A stretch of 5,013 nucleotides of DNA. Source: Desulfocapsa sp. (GTDB taxonomy: Bacteria > Desulfobacterota > Desulfobulbia > Desulfobulbales > Desulfocapsaceae). Under the pieces are notes generated by a model. That model was not told where the DNA came from, searched no databases, and saw nothing but the letters and a program-made list of their open reading frames with translations. Below are positions 4,640-5,013 of this stretch, one piece after another; position 1 is the first letter of the stretch, and each line of letters opens with the position of its first letter. Made by a program: the position numbers and the translations under genes. Location: contig DAOVZA010000199.1 in NCBI GenBank assembly GCA_030635405.1, forward strand, positions 1 through 5,013. Direction: 5' to 3'.

Positions 4640-5013
4640 ATGTCCAATACCAAAACAGTTGAGCAGGCACGCTTTATAGCAAGTGCCGGGCGTAAGCTGA
4701 AAAATCATATTTTCTCTATCCAGTCAGGATTGCGACACGGTAGTGCCACATGTAAAGGTGAAGAACTTTCCATGGCTCAGGTGCAGGTGTTGATGACGTT
4801 ACAAAGCAGTGGTGATAGTACTATCTCAAAGCTTGCAGAACAGTTGCAGGTCTCTGCCCCATCAGCCTCATGTATGGTGGATCGTCTTGAAGATAAAGGT
4901 TTTTTGCATCGTGAACGTAGTACTGAAGATCGAAGAAAAGTTGTTGTACGGCTTTCCAAACAGGCCAAAATGCAGGCTGAAGAAATGGAAAATGCGGTTT
5001 TGGCAGCATTTCT
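4640..5013 (+). CDS. MarR-family winged-helix transcriptional regulator (3' end outside window)
   Basis: The frame starts at ATG 4640 and runs off the right edge with 124 residues visible, most of a typical 140-150 residue MarR protein. The N-terminal helix (about 6-35) would form the dimer interface. A winged-helix domain follows: SMAQVQVLMTLQ (44-55), TISKLAEQL (61-69), the recognition helix VSAPSASCMVDRLEDKG (71-87), and the wing LHRERSTEDRRKVVVRLS (89-106) with the family hallmark DRR at 97-99. Two Cys (38 and 79) are visible, but no OhrR-type N-terminal redox Cys near residue 15-22. The start lacks a clear Shine-Dalgarno (weak GAATGG at 4628-4633), but an N-terminal helix of normal length precedes the domain. 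The promoter and 19-bp inverted repeat just upstream indicate autoregulation. Such repressors usually respond to small phenolic or lipophilic molecules and often control adjacent efflux or detoxification genes, here probably downstream to the right. Confidence 0.9.
   Translation, partial: MSNTKTVEQARFIASAGRKLKNHIFSIQSGLRHGSATCKGEELSMAQVQVLMTLQSSGDSTISKLAEQLQVSAPSASCMVDRLEDKGFLHRERSTEDRRKVVVRLSKQAKMQAEEMENAVLAAF

Noticed and set aside
4777..5009. Minus-strand open frames near the right edge
   Set aside because: They are antisense to the MarR gene, whose winged-helix sequence is clear.

Overview
The window is a moderately AT-rich piece of a Gram-negative (diderm) bacterial chromosome. The clues are two proteins with Sec signal peptides, a predicted outer-membrane beta-barrel ending in Phe, and an inner-membrane RND/MMPL-type transporter. 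The overall style of the genes is compatible with a Desulfobacterota-like (deltaproteobacterial) organism, but this is a guess from protein flavour and not something the sequence proves.

Left block (1-3184, + strand): three closely packed genes in one probable operon. First is the C-terminal third of an RND-superfamily MMPL-domain transporter, cut by the left edge. Second is a secreted LolA-like 'outer membrane lipoprotein-sorting' protein of the kind with the WLFLPxLxKxxRI / FMGSDFSYxDM block. Third is a DUF1302-like outer-membrane beta-barrel protein. Together they look like an envelope-spanning route: inner-membrane pump, periplasmic hydrophobic carrier and outer-membrane partner. The substrate cannot be read from the sequence; a lipid or lipid-linked molecule is the natural hypothesis.

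Middle block (3297-4258, + strand): a compact module of an XRE-family regulator, a 71-residue acidic antitoxin-like protein and an 89-residue RelE/ParE-superfamily toxin. The antitoxin stop and toxin start overlap (ATGA). The layout recalls the three-gene regulator-antitoxin-toxin modules of the paaR-paaA-parE type. Its upstream region is full of short inverted repeats suitable as operators.

Right block (4259-5013): about 380 bases without a convincing gene. It holds a possible weak terminator for the toxin module, an AT-rich palindrome, and a perfect 19-bp inverted repeat that covers the spacer and -10 region of a promoter with a consensus TTGACA -35. This promoter drives a MarR-family regulator at 4640, which is cut by the right edge. 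The palindrome is the most striking non-coding element here and is probably the MarR autoregulatory operator, possibly doubling as a terminator for read-through from the left.
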